64,000 nt of DNA from Deltaproteobacteria bacterium (lineage in GTDB: Bacteria; Myxococcota; Myxococcia; Myxococcales; SZAS-1): contig JAFEBB010000014.1 of the NCBI GenBank assembly GCA_018266075.1, positions 1-64,000 on the forward strand. The letters are read 5' to 3'. Of the stretch, positions 42,902 through 50,565 are shown piece after piece (the stretch's first letter is position 1; every line of letters starts with the position of its first letter). A program made the position numbers and the translations under genes. The notes under the pieces were generated by a model that saw nothing but the letters and a program-made list of their open reading frames with translations, searched no databases and was not told the DNA's origin.

Positions 42902-45190
42902 TCAGTGACACCCGCCGCCGCTGCAGGTCTGACCGGGCGCGCAGGGCAGGCCGCAGCCGCCGCAGTTCTGGGGATCGCTGTCGGTGTCGACGCAGCCCGC
43001 CGCGCAGCACAACCCGAGCCCATCCGCGAGGTGGCAGGGCGCGCCCGCGTGCGATGCATCGCAGGTGTCGACGCCGCACCCGCCGTGCGCGCAGGTGGTG
43101 CTCCCCGCACAGCCGTGGCCGCAGTCGCCGCAGTTGTGCGGATCCGTGTCGAGGTCCACGCAGCTCGAGCTGCAGCAGTTGCCTGCGCCGCCGTCGGCCG
43201 CGCAGGGCGCCGTCTCGGTGCTCGCGGTGCAGGTGAGCGCGGTGCAGGTTCCGCCCACGCAGGCCAGGCCGCCGTAGCACGCGTTGCCGCAGTAGCCGCA
43301 GTTCTGGCTGTCGGTCTGGGTGTCCGCGCACCCCGAGGCGCAGCAGACGTCGGCCGTGCCCGCATCCACGTCGCAGAACTCGGCGTGGTGGCCCAGGCCG
43401 CAGCCCGTCGACGTGCCCGTGCACGCGCCGTCGACGCACGTCGCGCCGGTTGGACACGTCCAGCCGCAGCTCCCGCAGTTCTGCGGATCGCTGCTGAGGT
43501 CGGCGCAGGTGTTGTTGAAGAAGCCCTGGCAGCACACGCCGAAGCCGCCGGTGCTCGCGGCACAGGTCTGGCCAGGCATCGCCTGGTCGCAGCTCGCGGT
43601 CACGCACTGGTCGCCCACGCAGACCGTGCCCCCGAAGCAGCCGCCGAAGCCGCAGCCCGCGCCGCCGCCGTCGTAGACCGGGAAGCAGGTGCCGCCGGTG
43701 AAGAGGGAGCTGGCGCAGATGCCGGAGCTGCACACCGTCCCGCAGGCGCCGCAGTTCTGGGGATCCTGGCCGAGGTCCACGCAGGTGCCGTCGCAGCAGG
43801 TGCCCTCCGCAGACGTGGAGTAGGCGCCGGTCCCGAACGCGCACGCGCCGCCGGAGGCGCCGGGCGCACAGGTGGGCAGGTCGCAGCCGTAGCCGTTGCA
43901 CACGTAGCCCGCGGGGCAGCCCAGCTCCCAGCAGCCCAGCTCGCCGCCGTCCGACTCGCGGCACGAGCCGCTCTGGCACACGTCGCCATCCGAGCAGGAG
44001 CGGCCGCAGCGGCCGCAGTCGTAGGCGTCGTTCGCGATGTCCAGGCAGCTGCCGTTGCAGCACGCGCCCGCGCGGCCGTCGCTGAGCGGGCAGGGCGTGT
44101 CCGAGTCGGTGGCGTTGCAGCTGGGCACCGCGCGGCACGCGCCCTCGTAGCACCACTCGCTCCCGCCGCACGCGTGGCCGCAGGCGCCGCAGTTCTCGTG
44201 GTCATTGAGGAGATCCGCGCAGCCCTGGCCGCAGCACTGGCCCGAGCCGTCGGCGGTGTAGCACGCAGAGCCGAGCGTCGAAGGGCTGCACGACGCCGCG
44301 GCCTGCACGCACCAGCCCTCGCTGTTGCACTGCTCGCCCGCGGGGCAGGGGTAGCCGCCATTGCCGCCGTCGGCGGTGCAGTAGGCGTAGCCGCCGTCCG
44401 GAATGGTGCAGTAGTCGCTGCCGCCGCAGCTCGCGCCCATGGGACACGACTTGCCGCAGGCGCCGCAATTGAAGCTGTCGTCTTCGCGGAGGCACTGGCC
44501 GTCGCAGCACGAGCCGTAGGTGCCGGCGTCGGGATCGGTGCACGTCCTGCCGGCGTTGGCGGCGAGGCTGCAGTCCGACGCGTAGCAGCCGCCGTTCATG
44601 CAGGCCATTCCCGCGGGGCAGGGATTTCCGCAGCCGCCGCAGTTCTGCGCGTCCGACTCGACGTCCACACAGTCCAGGCCATCCACGCCGCAGCACTCGC
44701 CGTAGCCCGCATCGAGTACGCAGTAGCCGCTGTTCTCGCAGGTGTACGTGTAGCAGTCGCCGCCGTAGCAGAACTGGCCGCCGCCGCAGGCGTGGCCGCA
44801 GCTGCCGCAGTTCTCCGCGTTCTGGTCGAACGCAGGGACGCACACGTCGCCGCAGCACTGGCCCTGCACGCCTTCCATCGCACAGCCCGCGCCATCCGCG
44901 CCGCAGCCGCCGCTCGAGCCGGTGCTGCCTGTCGACGAGGTCGAGGTCGAGGTCGAGGTGGACGTCGTCGATGTCGAGGTCGTCGTCGTGCTGGTGCCCG
45001 CGGCGCCGGTGGTGCCGGTGCTGCTGCTGCTCGTGGTCGAACCGGCGCTGGTCGAGCCGGTGGTGGTCGACGTCCCGTCGGTGCTGCCCGTCGCCGTTCC
45101 CGAGGTGCTCGACGCCGAGCTGCTCCCCGACTTCCCGGAACAAGCGACCAGAAGCAGGGCCGCCGACGCGGCCATCACGATGCGGTTCAA
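42902..45190 (-). CDS. Stig1-like Cys-repeat surface lipoprotein
   Basis: This 762-aa lipoprotein (AALLLVAC, Cys18) uses a TTG start at 45190, preceded by a GAGGGGG ribosome-binding site; no ATG upstream of it fits a signal peptide. A Ser/Thr/Gly linker (about 19-95) includes a short Ser-Thr tandem repeat. About fourteen repeats of ~45-50 residues fill the rest, each built around D-x-x-NCGxCGxxC...GxxCxxGxC, close to the Stig1 family pattern. No enzymatic motif is visible. The protein is probably a long, disulfide-stabilised rod on the cell surface. It converges on the lipoprotein operon. Confidence 0.85.
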   Translation of the reverse strand: MNRIVMAASAALLLVACSGKSGSSSASSTSGTATGSTDGTSTTTGSTSAGSTTSSSSTGTTGAAGTSTTTTSTSTTSTSTSTSTSSTGSTGSSGGCGADGAGCAMEGVQGQCCGDVCVPAFDQNAENCGSCGHACGGGQFCYGGDCYTYTCENSGYCVLDAGYGECCGVDGLDCVDVESDAQNCGGCGNPCPAGMACMNGGCYASDCSLAANAGRTCTDPDAGTYGSCCDGQCLREDDSFNCGACGKSCPMGASCGGSDYCTIPDGGYAYCTADGGNGGYPCPAGEQCNSEGWCVQAAASCSPSTLGSACYTADGSGQCCGQGCADLLNDHENCGACGHACGGSEWCYEGACRAVPSCNATDSDTPCPLSDGRAGACCNGSCLDIANDAYDCGRCGRSCSDGDVCQSGSCRESDGGELGCWELGCPAGYVCNGYGCDLPTCAPGASGGACAFGTGAYSTSAEGTCCDGTCVDLGQDPQNCGACGTVCSSGICASSLFTGGTCFPVYDGGGAGCGFGGCFGGTVCVGDQCVTASCDQAMPGQTCAASTGGFGVCCQGFFNNTCADLSSDPQNCGSCGWTCPTGATCVDGACTGTSTGCGLGHHAEFCDVDAGTADVCCASGCADTQTDSQNCGYCGNACYGGLACVGGTCTALTCTASTETAPCAADGGAGNCCSSSCVDLDTDPHNCGDCGHGCAGSTTCAHGGCGVDTCDASHAGAPCHLADGLGLCCAAGCVDTDSDPQNCGGCGLPCAPGQTCSGGGCH
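44937..44960. repeat. short hexanucleotide repeat in the Ser/Thr linker codons
   Basis: Three exact GAGGTC units and one GAGGTG (plus-strand reading) encode the Ser-Thr-Ser-Thr linker of the Stig1-like protein. Copy-number change would alter linker length without changing frame. Confidence 0.6.
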
Positions 45191-45257
45191 GGAGTCCCCC
45201 TCGGCTGGTCGGTAGTGCGACCACGCCGGGAGGGCATTCAAAGTGAAAAGGAATTGC

Positions 45258-46025
45258 TCAGCCCGGCCGGCCCAGGCAGCGCAGGGACTGGTTCTTGGCG
45301 CGCTCGGCCTCGGGCCGCGGCAGGAGGTTGAAGCCCGCCATCTCCTCGATCACGTTGTTGCGCTTGATCTTCAGGAGCGTGGGGTTCTTGCAGCGCCAGA
45401 CCTCGTCGTAGTCGACCTCGGCCAGGAGCAGCTCGGCGGTCTCCGCCACGTTCAGCGCCTTGGGTTCCTTGCCCATGAGCCGCTTGCTCGCCGCGCGCAC
45501 GCCCAGGATGCCCGGGGCGAAGTAGCGCACAGAGAGCTCCAGATCGATGAGCTCGCGCGGGGTGAGCGACTGGTGGATCTCGTAGGCCGCCAGGGCGCGG
45601 TGCGGCCCGCTGGGCAAGCCGAGGGCGATGGCCAGGCGGTCGGCGAAGAGCAGCTCGCAGCGTCCGGGGCCGGGTGAGCCATAGCCGTTGCCCATGCCGA
45701 AGCTCACCACTCGGCCGAGCCAGGCCGAGCCGTCCTCCTTCACGGGCCCGAAGTAGTCGGGGCAGCCCGAGGCCGCGAGGGCGCCGTTCACCAGCGGCGC
45801 GGAGAGCTCGTCCTCGCCCAGCGACACGAACGGCTCGACCAGCTGGCTGTTCACGCCCGCGAACTGCTGTTGCCGCTGGCCCTCCACGAAGATCTTCATG
45901 GTGTGGACCACTTCGTCGCGGCTCCACAGCGGGGGCAGGTCGCGCGCGAGCACCAGGTAGCTCGCGGGCACGCCCAGCGCGAGCAGGAACACCACGCCCA
46001 TCACCAGCGCGAGCAGCTTTCTCAT
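45258..46025 (-). CDS. degenerate GT51 transglycosylase-like membrane protein
   Basis: This 255-aa protein has an N-terminal membrane anchor (LLALVMGVVFLLALGVPASYLVLA). The C-terminal half is recognisably GT51: ELSVRYFAPGILGVRAASKRLMGK and the following LNVAETAELLLAEV match the conserved end of peptidoglycan glycosyltransferases. The catalytic part does not: where the catalytic Glu of EDxxFxxHxG is expected there is ASGCPDYFG, and the QGGSTITQQ motif is replaced by GRCELLFADRL. It is probably a non-enzymatic relative. Before the IS630 insertion it lay ~100 bp downstream of cpaF on the same strand. Confidence 0.65.
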   Translation of the reverse strand: MRKLLALVMGVVFLLALGVPASYLVLARDLPPLWSRDEVVHTMKIFVEGQRQQQFAGVNSQLVEPFVSLGEDELSAPLVNGALAASGCPDYFGPVKEDGSAWLGRVVSFGMGNGYGSPGPGRCELLFADRLAIALGLPSGPHRALAAYEIHQSLTPRELIDLELSVRYFAPGILGVRAASKRLMGKEPKALNVAETAELLLAEVDYDEVWRCKNPTLLKIKRNNVIEEMAGFNLLPRPEAERAKNQSLRCLGRPG

Positions 46026-46161
46026 TCGAGCGAACGACTGCTGGCGCCGGCGCGGATCGCGGATGAGGTCCTGCGACTGGGGCGCCGAGGCATCCTAACC
46101 CCACCGCTCGGTTGAGGCGATCCGGCTTGCTTGCAAGATCGCCATGTGATCTTCCCTCGGC

Positions 46162-46578
46162 ATGTCCGAGGCATACACGATCGAGTTGAGGCGCCGAGTT
46201 GTCGAGGCGCATGAGCGCGGCGACGGCTCGTACCGCGTTCTCGCCGAGCGCTTCTCAATAGGTGAGGCGACGGCGAAACGCTGGGTCTGGCAGTTCCGGC
46301 GAGATGGTACCCTCACGCCCCGAAAGAAGGGCGGAGGCAACCGCTCGGACATCTCAGTTGCTGTGTTGGAGCGCATCGTCGCGGAGCTCGGTGACGGCAA
46401 CGCGGACGAAATCACGGCGGCGTACAACCGCGGGCGGCGCGGCAAAGCTCGTAGACATGTGTCGAGCATCAAGCGAGCGCTGTACCGCGCGGGATACGTC
46501 ATCAAAAAAAACGGCTCCGGTCGGCAGAGCAGCTCCGGCCCGACGTGGTCGAAAAGCGCAAAGCCTTCTGGCGGCTGA
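46162..46578 (+). CDS. IS630 transposase, N-terminal frame (HTH domain)
   Basis: This 138-aa frame contains the helix-turn-helix DNA-binding part: SEAYTIELRRRVVEAHERGD, then YRVLAERFSIGEATAKRWV and a basic linker. It runs past an A8 tract (46504-46511), after which the encoded residues no longer resemble a transposase. A -1 shift on the AAA-AAC codons there would join it to the catalytic frame ending at 47117. Frameshifting at A-rich heptamers is known in this IS family. Without the shift only a short DNA-binding product is made. Confidence 0.85.
   Translation: MSEAYTIELRRRVVEAHERGDGSYRVLAERFSIGEATAKRWVWQFRRDGTLTPRKKGGGNRSDISVAVLERIVAELGDGNADEITAAYNRGRRGKARRHVSSIKRALYRAGYVIKKNGSGRQSSSGPTWSKSAKPSGG
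46504..46512 (+). other. programmed -1 frameshift site in the IS630 transposase
   Basis: Eight A residues followed by C provide the heptamer A-AAA-AAC in the upstream frame. Slippage by one base moves translation from the HTH frame into the DDE frame exactly where family similarity changes frame. Confidence 0.7.
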
Positions 46579-47117
46579 TTCGCCGGGTTCCCGTGCACAA
46601 GCTGGTCTTCCTCGACGAATCGGGCCTGAACGCGTCGATGACCAGGAGCCACGCCTGGGTGAAAAAGGGCACGGAGTTCATCGAGAGGACGCCCATGAAC
46701 TGGGGCAAGAACCTCACCTTGTTGGGCGCCATCCGGCTCACCGGTTGGGTCGTACTCACCACCATGTTCGCGAGCACGAACAAGCCGCGCTTCGTGAAGT
46801 GGCTTCGTTCGAAGCTGCTTCCCCGACTCAAGCGCGGCGACGTGCTGGTACTCGATAACCTTCAAGCGCATCACGATGACCGCGTGGCGACGCTGTGCGC
46901 GGCTCGTGGAATCCGAGTCATCTACTTGCCGCCGTACTCGCACGACTTCAATCCCATCGAGTCGGGCTGGGCCCTCCAAAAGCAACATGTCCGCAAGCAC
47001 GCGCCGCGCGACCGAATCATGCTCCGCCGGGTAGCGCGGCGCGCTCGGTTTCGCGTGAAGCCACGGCACTGTAGACAGTGGTTCCATCATTCTGGATATG
47101 CGGTTCAACCCAAGTGA
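46545..47117 (+). CDS. IS630 transposase, catalytic DDE frame
   Basis: The catalytic frame is open from about 46503; family-like residues KKRLRSAEQLRPDVVEKR begin right at the slip site, so the start at 46545 is only formal. The three acidic residues are visible: Asp in LVFLDESGLN, Asp in VLVLDNLQAHH and Glu in PPYSHDFNPIESGW. The full fusion product would be about 318 aa, normal for IS630. The frame is intact, so the element may still be active. Confidence 0.87.
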   Translation: MVEKRKAFWRLIRRVPVHKLVFLDESGLNASMTRSHAWVKKGTEFIERTPMNWGKNLTLLGAIRLTGWVVLTTMFASTNKPRFVKWLRSKLLPRLKRGDVLVLDNLQAHHDDRVATLCAARGIRVIYLPPYSHDFNPIESGWALQKQHVRKHAPRDRIMLRRVARRARFRVKPRHCRQWFHHSGYAVQPK

Positions 47118-47126
47118 TCGGTGGGG

Positions 47127-48980
47127 TTAGTCCTCGCCGTTGCCACCGCTGTCGCCGCCGCCGAAGCCGCGGCTCGGCGCCGGGCGACGCGGGCCCGTGG
47201 GGCGAATGCCTGCGGTGGGGCGAGGCGCGCTCGGTCCCGGTCGGCGCAGGGGCTGGCGCTCCTCGGCCGGCGGCTCCTCCTCGGCGGGCGCGTACTCCGT
47301 CGAGCCGAACTCGTCGTCGTTCGGCGGCGCCTCCTCTTCCTCCACCTCTTGCCGCTGCGCCTGACGCTGCTGGGGCGGCTGGTGGGTCACCTCGCCGTCG
47401 TCCATCAGCTCGCTGGAGATCTGGATCGATCCGCCGGTCTTGTTCGCGGGAGGAGTCGAGGACGGCCCCGGCCGCGGTGCGCCCGGACTCGGACGCGCCA
47501 TGTTCGGCGAGGGCGAGGGCTGCCGATTGCCGGCGCTGCTCGGTCCGGGCGTGGGAACGGGCCGAGCCTGCGACGGGCCTGCCGCGCTCTGCTGCGGCGC
47601 GGGCTTCTGCGGCTCGGGCAGCGCGGCGCGCGGCGCAGGCGCGGCGGGCTTGGGCTCTTCGGCGGGCGGCGGCTTGGGCGCGGCGGCTGCGGCGGCGGCC
47701 TTCTTGGCGGCCTCCTCGCGGGCCTTGTTCTCGATCTCCTTGCCCTTCTTGAGCCGCTCCTCGGCCCAGATCGCGCTCTGCTCGTCGCTGTCTGCCTCGC
47801 CGCGCTCGCGGTGCTTGAGCTTCTTGATCCACTGGGTGTGGACGCCGTCCGCGTGGAAGATGGGCGGCGGCGGCACGCCGTAGGTCTCGGGATCGAAGAA
47901 CGCCTCGGTCATGTCGGTGAAGCCGTAGGCGTGGAGCCGGCCGAGGAAGTGCGGGAGCACGCCGGTGGGCGCGTGGTAGCCGTGGATCTTGCCCTCCGCG
48001 TCCTTGTGGGTGGGCGTGAAGACGAAGATGTCCTGGGTGCGGTAGTCGCCCTTCTCGTTGAGCGGCAGCACCTCGCTGATGGCGGTGGTCTTGCGCGAGC
48101 CGTCCTGGAGGCGCTCGCAGCAGATGACCACGTTGATGGCGCTCGCCACCTGGGCGCGCACGGCCACCATGGGCAGCTCGATGCCGCTCTGCAGACAGAG
48201 CGACTCGATGCGGCGCAAGGTGTCCGTGGGCGTGTTGGCGTGGGTGGTGGCCATCGAGCCACCGTGGCCGGTGTTCATGCACTGCATGAGGTCGAAGGCC
48301 TCGCCGCCGCGGACCTCACCGACGACGATGCGGTCGGGCCGCAGACGCAGGGCGGAGTGGAGCAGGTGCCCCATGTTCACCTCGCCCTTGCCGAACTTGT
48401 CGGGCGGGCGCGACTCGAACGGGACGATGTGCTCCTGGTTCAGCTGAAGCTCAGCCGAGTCCTCGATGGTGAGGATGCGCTCGTCGGCAGGAATGAGCGA
48501 GCTGACGATGTTGAGGAGGGTGGTCTTGCCGGAGCCGGTGCCGCCGGCCACCAGCACGTTCTCCTTGATGATCACGCAGCCCTCGATGAACCGCGCCATG
48601 GCGGAGGTCATCGAGCCGAACTCGACCAGCTTGTCGATGGTGAGCTTGTCCTTGAAGAACTTGCGGATGGAGATGGTGGTGCCCTTGCGGGCGATGGGCG
48701 GGATCACCGCGTGGACGCGGCTGCCGTCGGGCAAGCGGGCGTCGAGGCGCGGGGCCTCGTCGGTGAGGCGGCGGCCGACGAACTGGGCGATGTTGCGCGC
48801 GCAGCCGAGCAGCGCTTCTTCGCTGAAGGTCGCGTCGGTCTTGATCAGCTTGCCCTTCTTCTCGATCCAGATGTCGGTCGGGCCGTTGATCATGATTTCG
48901 GCGACGGCTTCGTCGTCGAGGTACTTGAGGACGGGCTTGAGGAACGCGCGGAGCGACTCCGCGTACATGTTCTGTGCCAT
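47127..48980 (-). CDS. cpaF: CpaF-type secretion/pilus ATPase with long Pro-rich tail
   Basis: This 617-aa hexameric ATPase belongs to the CpaF/TadA family. The N-terminal domain (EIMINGPTDIWIEKKGKL) precedes Walker A AGGTGSGKTTLL, the Asp box ILTIEDSAELQL, Walker B RIVVGEVRGGEA and the His box SMATTHANT. The ATPase core ends near residue 400. A ~200-residue Ala/Pro/Glu-rich, disordered extension follows, which is unusual. No other tad/cpa genes are nearby, so its partner system is elsewhere. The IS630 element abuts its stop codon (original TAG, now TAA with one base from the IS), leaving the protein intact. Confidence 0.92.
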   Translation of the reverse strand: MAQNMYAESLRAFLKPVLKYLDDEAVAEIMINGPTDIWIEKKGKLIKTDATFSEEALLGCARNIAQFVGRRLTDEAPRLDARLPDGSRVHAVIPPIARKGTTISIRKFFKDKLTIDKLVEFGSMTSAMARFIEGCVIIKENVLVAGGTGSGKTTLLNIVSSLIPADERILTIEDSAELQLNQEHIVPFESRPPDKFGKGEVNMGHLLHSALRLRPDRIVVGEVRGGEAFDLMQCMNTGHGGSMATTHANTPTDTLRRIESLCLQSGIELPMVAVRAQVASAINVVICCERLQDGSRKTTAISEVLPLNEKGDYRTQDIFVFTPTHKDAEGKIHGYHAPTGVLPHFLGRLHAYGFTDMTEAFFDPETYGVPPPPIFHADGVHTQWIKKLKHRERGEADSDEQSAIWAEERLKKGKEIENKAREEAAKKAAAAAAAPKPPPAEEPKPAAPAPRAALPEPQKPAPQQSAAGPSQARPVPTPGPSSAGNRQPSPSPNMARPSPGAPRPGPSSTPPANKTGGSIQISSELMDDGEVTHQPPQQRQAQRQEVEEEEAPPNDDEFGSTEYAPAEEEPPAEERQPLRRPGPSAPRPTAGIRPTGPRRPAPSRGFGGGDSGGNGED

Positions 48981-49027
48981 GGGGCAAACCTAGCACGGTC
49001 GCTTTCGCGTGGCAGCGGGCGGGCGGA

Positions 49028-49336
49028 TCAGGGGCAGCGACAGTCGTCGGTGCAGGTGGCGTCGATGGTGGGTGCGCCCGTGGGGCCCACGCCGAGGCAA
49101 TAGTTGCTGTCCTGGCCGCGGCAGCAGGGCTTTCCCGTGTGGCCACAGTCGACGCAACCTGCGTTGCCCTGGCAAGTCAGCCCTGGGTCACAGCCGCCGT
49201 CGCACGGGCCGCCCTCGGCACGCGCAGGCACGTCGGGGTTGCTCATCGGGAAGGAGCACGCGCCAGGCGCGGAGCTTGGTGCGCACGAGGCGAAGAGCGT
49301 GAGCGTCGACGCGAGCAGGAGCACGTGCGTGGTCAC
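49028..49336 (-). CDS. small Cys-rich lipoprotein
   Basis: This 102-aa protein starts at GTG 49336 and has a lipoprotein signal (LLASTLTLFASC, Cys18). The mature part has twelve Cys in a compact pattern (GGPCDGGCDPGLTC, CVDCGHTGKPCC, CTDDCRC), similar to small disulfide-rich domains in the larger lipoproteins of this window. No function can be assigned. It lies between cpaF and the coiled-coil zinc-ribbon protein, all on the minus strand. Confidence 0.65.
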   Translation of the reverse strand: MTTHVLLLASTLTLFASCAPSSAPGACSFPMSNPDVPARAEGGPCDGGCDPGLTCQGNAGCVDCGHTGKPCCRGQDSNYCLGVGPTGAPTIDATCTDDCRCP

Positions 49337-49362
49337 GCTTCGATCGTAGCGCGGATCCCGGA

Positions 49363-50466
49363 TCAACCCGGCATTGGCTCGGGCGCGAGGGGCGGCGTCA
49401 CCGGCGCGACCGGCGTCGACGTCCCACAGCTCGAACAATGCTCCGCGTGCACCAGCCGCGGCGACTGGCAGCTGGGGCAGGGCGCGTAGAGCGCGAGGCC
49501 GCACGCGGCGCAGATGCGCGGGTGCAGTGCGTCCACGTCGTAGTGCAGGGTGCGCGCCTTGCGGCCCAGGCCGGCGTCGAGGCTGGTCTCGCGGCCGAGG
49601 AGGTAGTCGCGGTCGCAGCCGGGGCAGCGGTGCTTGGCGATGGCCTGGTCCACGATGCGGCGGCGGCGAATGCTGGCGCGCGAGTTCAGCCAGCGGGCGA
49701 GGGTGATCGTTCCCCATGCGGTGACGCCGAGGCCCAGGGCGAGCGGCGCATATCCGCCGTAGCGCGGCAGGTACGGTCCCATGCCCCAGAGCACCATCCA
49801 CAGCGCGAACGCCCAGTAGCCCCAGAGCAGCGTGACATACGAGATCTTCGCGCGGCGCCGCCAGAGCACGATCGCCACCACCACGACCGGGAACGCGAGG
49901 GCCACGCGCGCGGCGAGGACCTTCCAGCGCCACACGCGCTCGGCGGCGTCGTACTCGGCCTGGGCCTGCTTCTCGGCTTGCTGGATCCGCTTCTGGATCT
50001 CGTCGCGGGCCTTCTCGCGCGGATCGGGCGCGGCGCGGGCGGTGGCGAGGCGCACCTGGGCGGCGTCGCGCTCGGCGCGCATGGCGTCGAGGTTGTCGCG
50101 GCGCGCGCGGACGCTCTGGTCTTCCGACTTCGTTCCGCCCAGCGTGGCCCGCGTCTCCAGCCACGCGCGCCAGCTCTCCTCGCCGCGCCGCGTGGCCGAC
50201 GAGAGATCCTCATAGTCGCGCTCGGCCGAGGCGATCTGCGCCTCGCGCGGATCCGGCTGGCGCTCGACCGCCGCGAGCTCGTCGCGCAGCGGCTGCAGGT
50301 GCGTCTCGGAGATCTCGGAGTAGCTCGGTTCGCGGAAGAGGTCGGCCGCGTCGGAGAGGCCCTGCGTGCCCAGCGCGCCCAGGAAGAGCGCGAAGAGGAT
50401 GCCCAGGATCCACAAGATCGGGCTGGTGCGGATGGTCTTCTGGTCGAGGGAAGGGGTGGTGTCCAT
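49363..50466 (-). CDS. membrane protein with coiled coil and zinc ribbons
   Basis: In this 367-aa protein an N-terminal membrane helix (SPILWILGILFALFLGALG) is followed by a long charged coiled coil (about 55-175; many E/R/A heptads). Two or three more helices (about 185-262) come next. The cytoplasmic end has zinc-ribbon pairs: HRCPGCDRDY, HPRICAACG, APCPSCQ and EHCSSCG. I recognise no family name. The layout suggests an envelope scaffold or sensor. It starts 97 nt downstream of the FHA-GGDEF gene end. Confidence 0.65.
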   Translation of the reverse strand: MDTTPSLDQKTIRTSPILWILGILFALFLGALGTQGLSDAADLFREPSYSEISETHLQPLRDELAAVERQPDPREAQIASAERDYEDLSSATRRGEESWRAWLETRATLGGTKSEDQSVRARRDNLDAMRAERDAAQVRLATARAAPDPREKARDEIQKRIQQAEKQAQAEYDAAERVWRWKVLAARVALAFPVVVVAIVLWRRRAKISYVTLLWGYWAFALWMVLWGMGPYLPRYGGYAPLALGLGVTAWGTITLARWLNSRASIRRRRIVDQAIAKHRCPGCDRDYLLGRETSLDAGLGRKARTLHYDVDALHPRICAACGLALYAPCPSCQSPRLVHAEHCSSCGTSTPVAPVTPPLAPEPMPG

Positions 50467-50565
50467 GCGCCCCTGAAAAGCGAGGCGCGTGCCGCGCGCG
50501 AAGGGCGCGAAAGCACTAAGTGAGAATGGAGCGGTGCGTCAAATCTGCGACGGGGCGTCGAACGC

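Larger units (their letters stand above)
46098..47127 (+). mobile_element. IS630-type insertion sequence with TA target duplication
   Basis: The element is 1030 bp. Terminal inverted repeats begin ACCCCACCG (46098-46106) and end with its complement CGGTGGGGT (47119-47127), with partial similarity extending inward. A TA dinucleotide flanks both ends (46096-46097, 47128-47129), as expected for IS630/Tc1-mariner elements. It carries a two-frame transposase. Its right end supplies the last base of the cpaF stop codon. Confidence 0.88.

Noticed and set aside
46025-46097. cpaF truncated by the IS630 element
   Set aside because: The stop codon lies exactly at the insertion point and the pre-insertion sequence would also give a stop (TAG), so the protein is complete.
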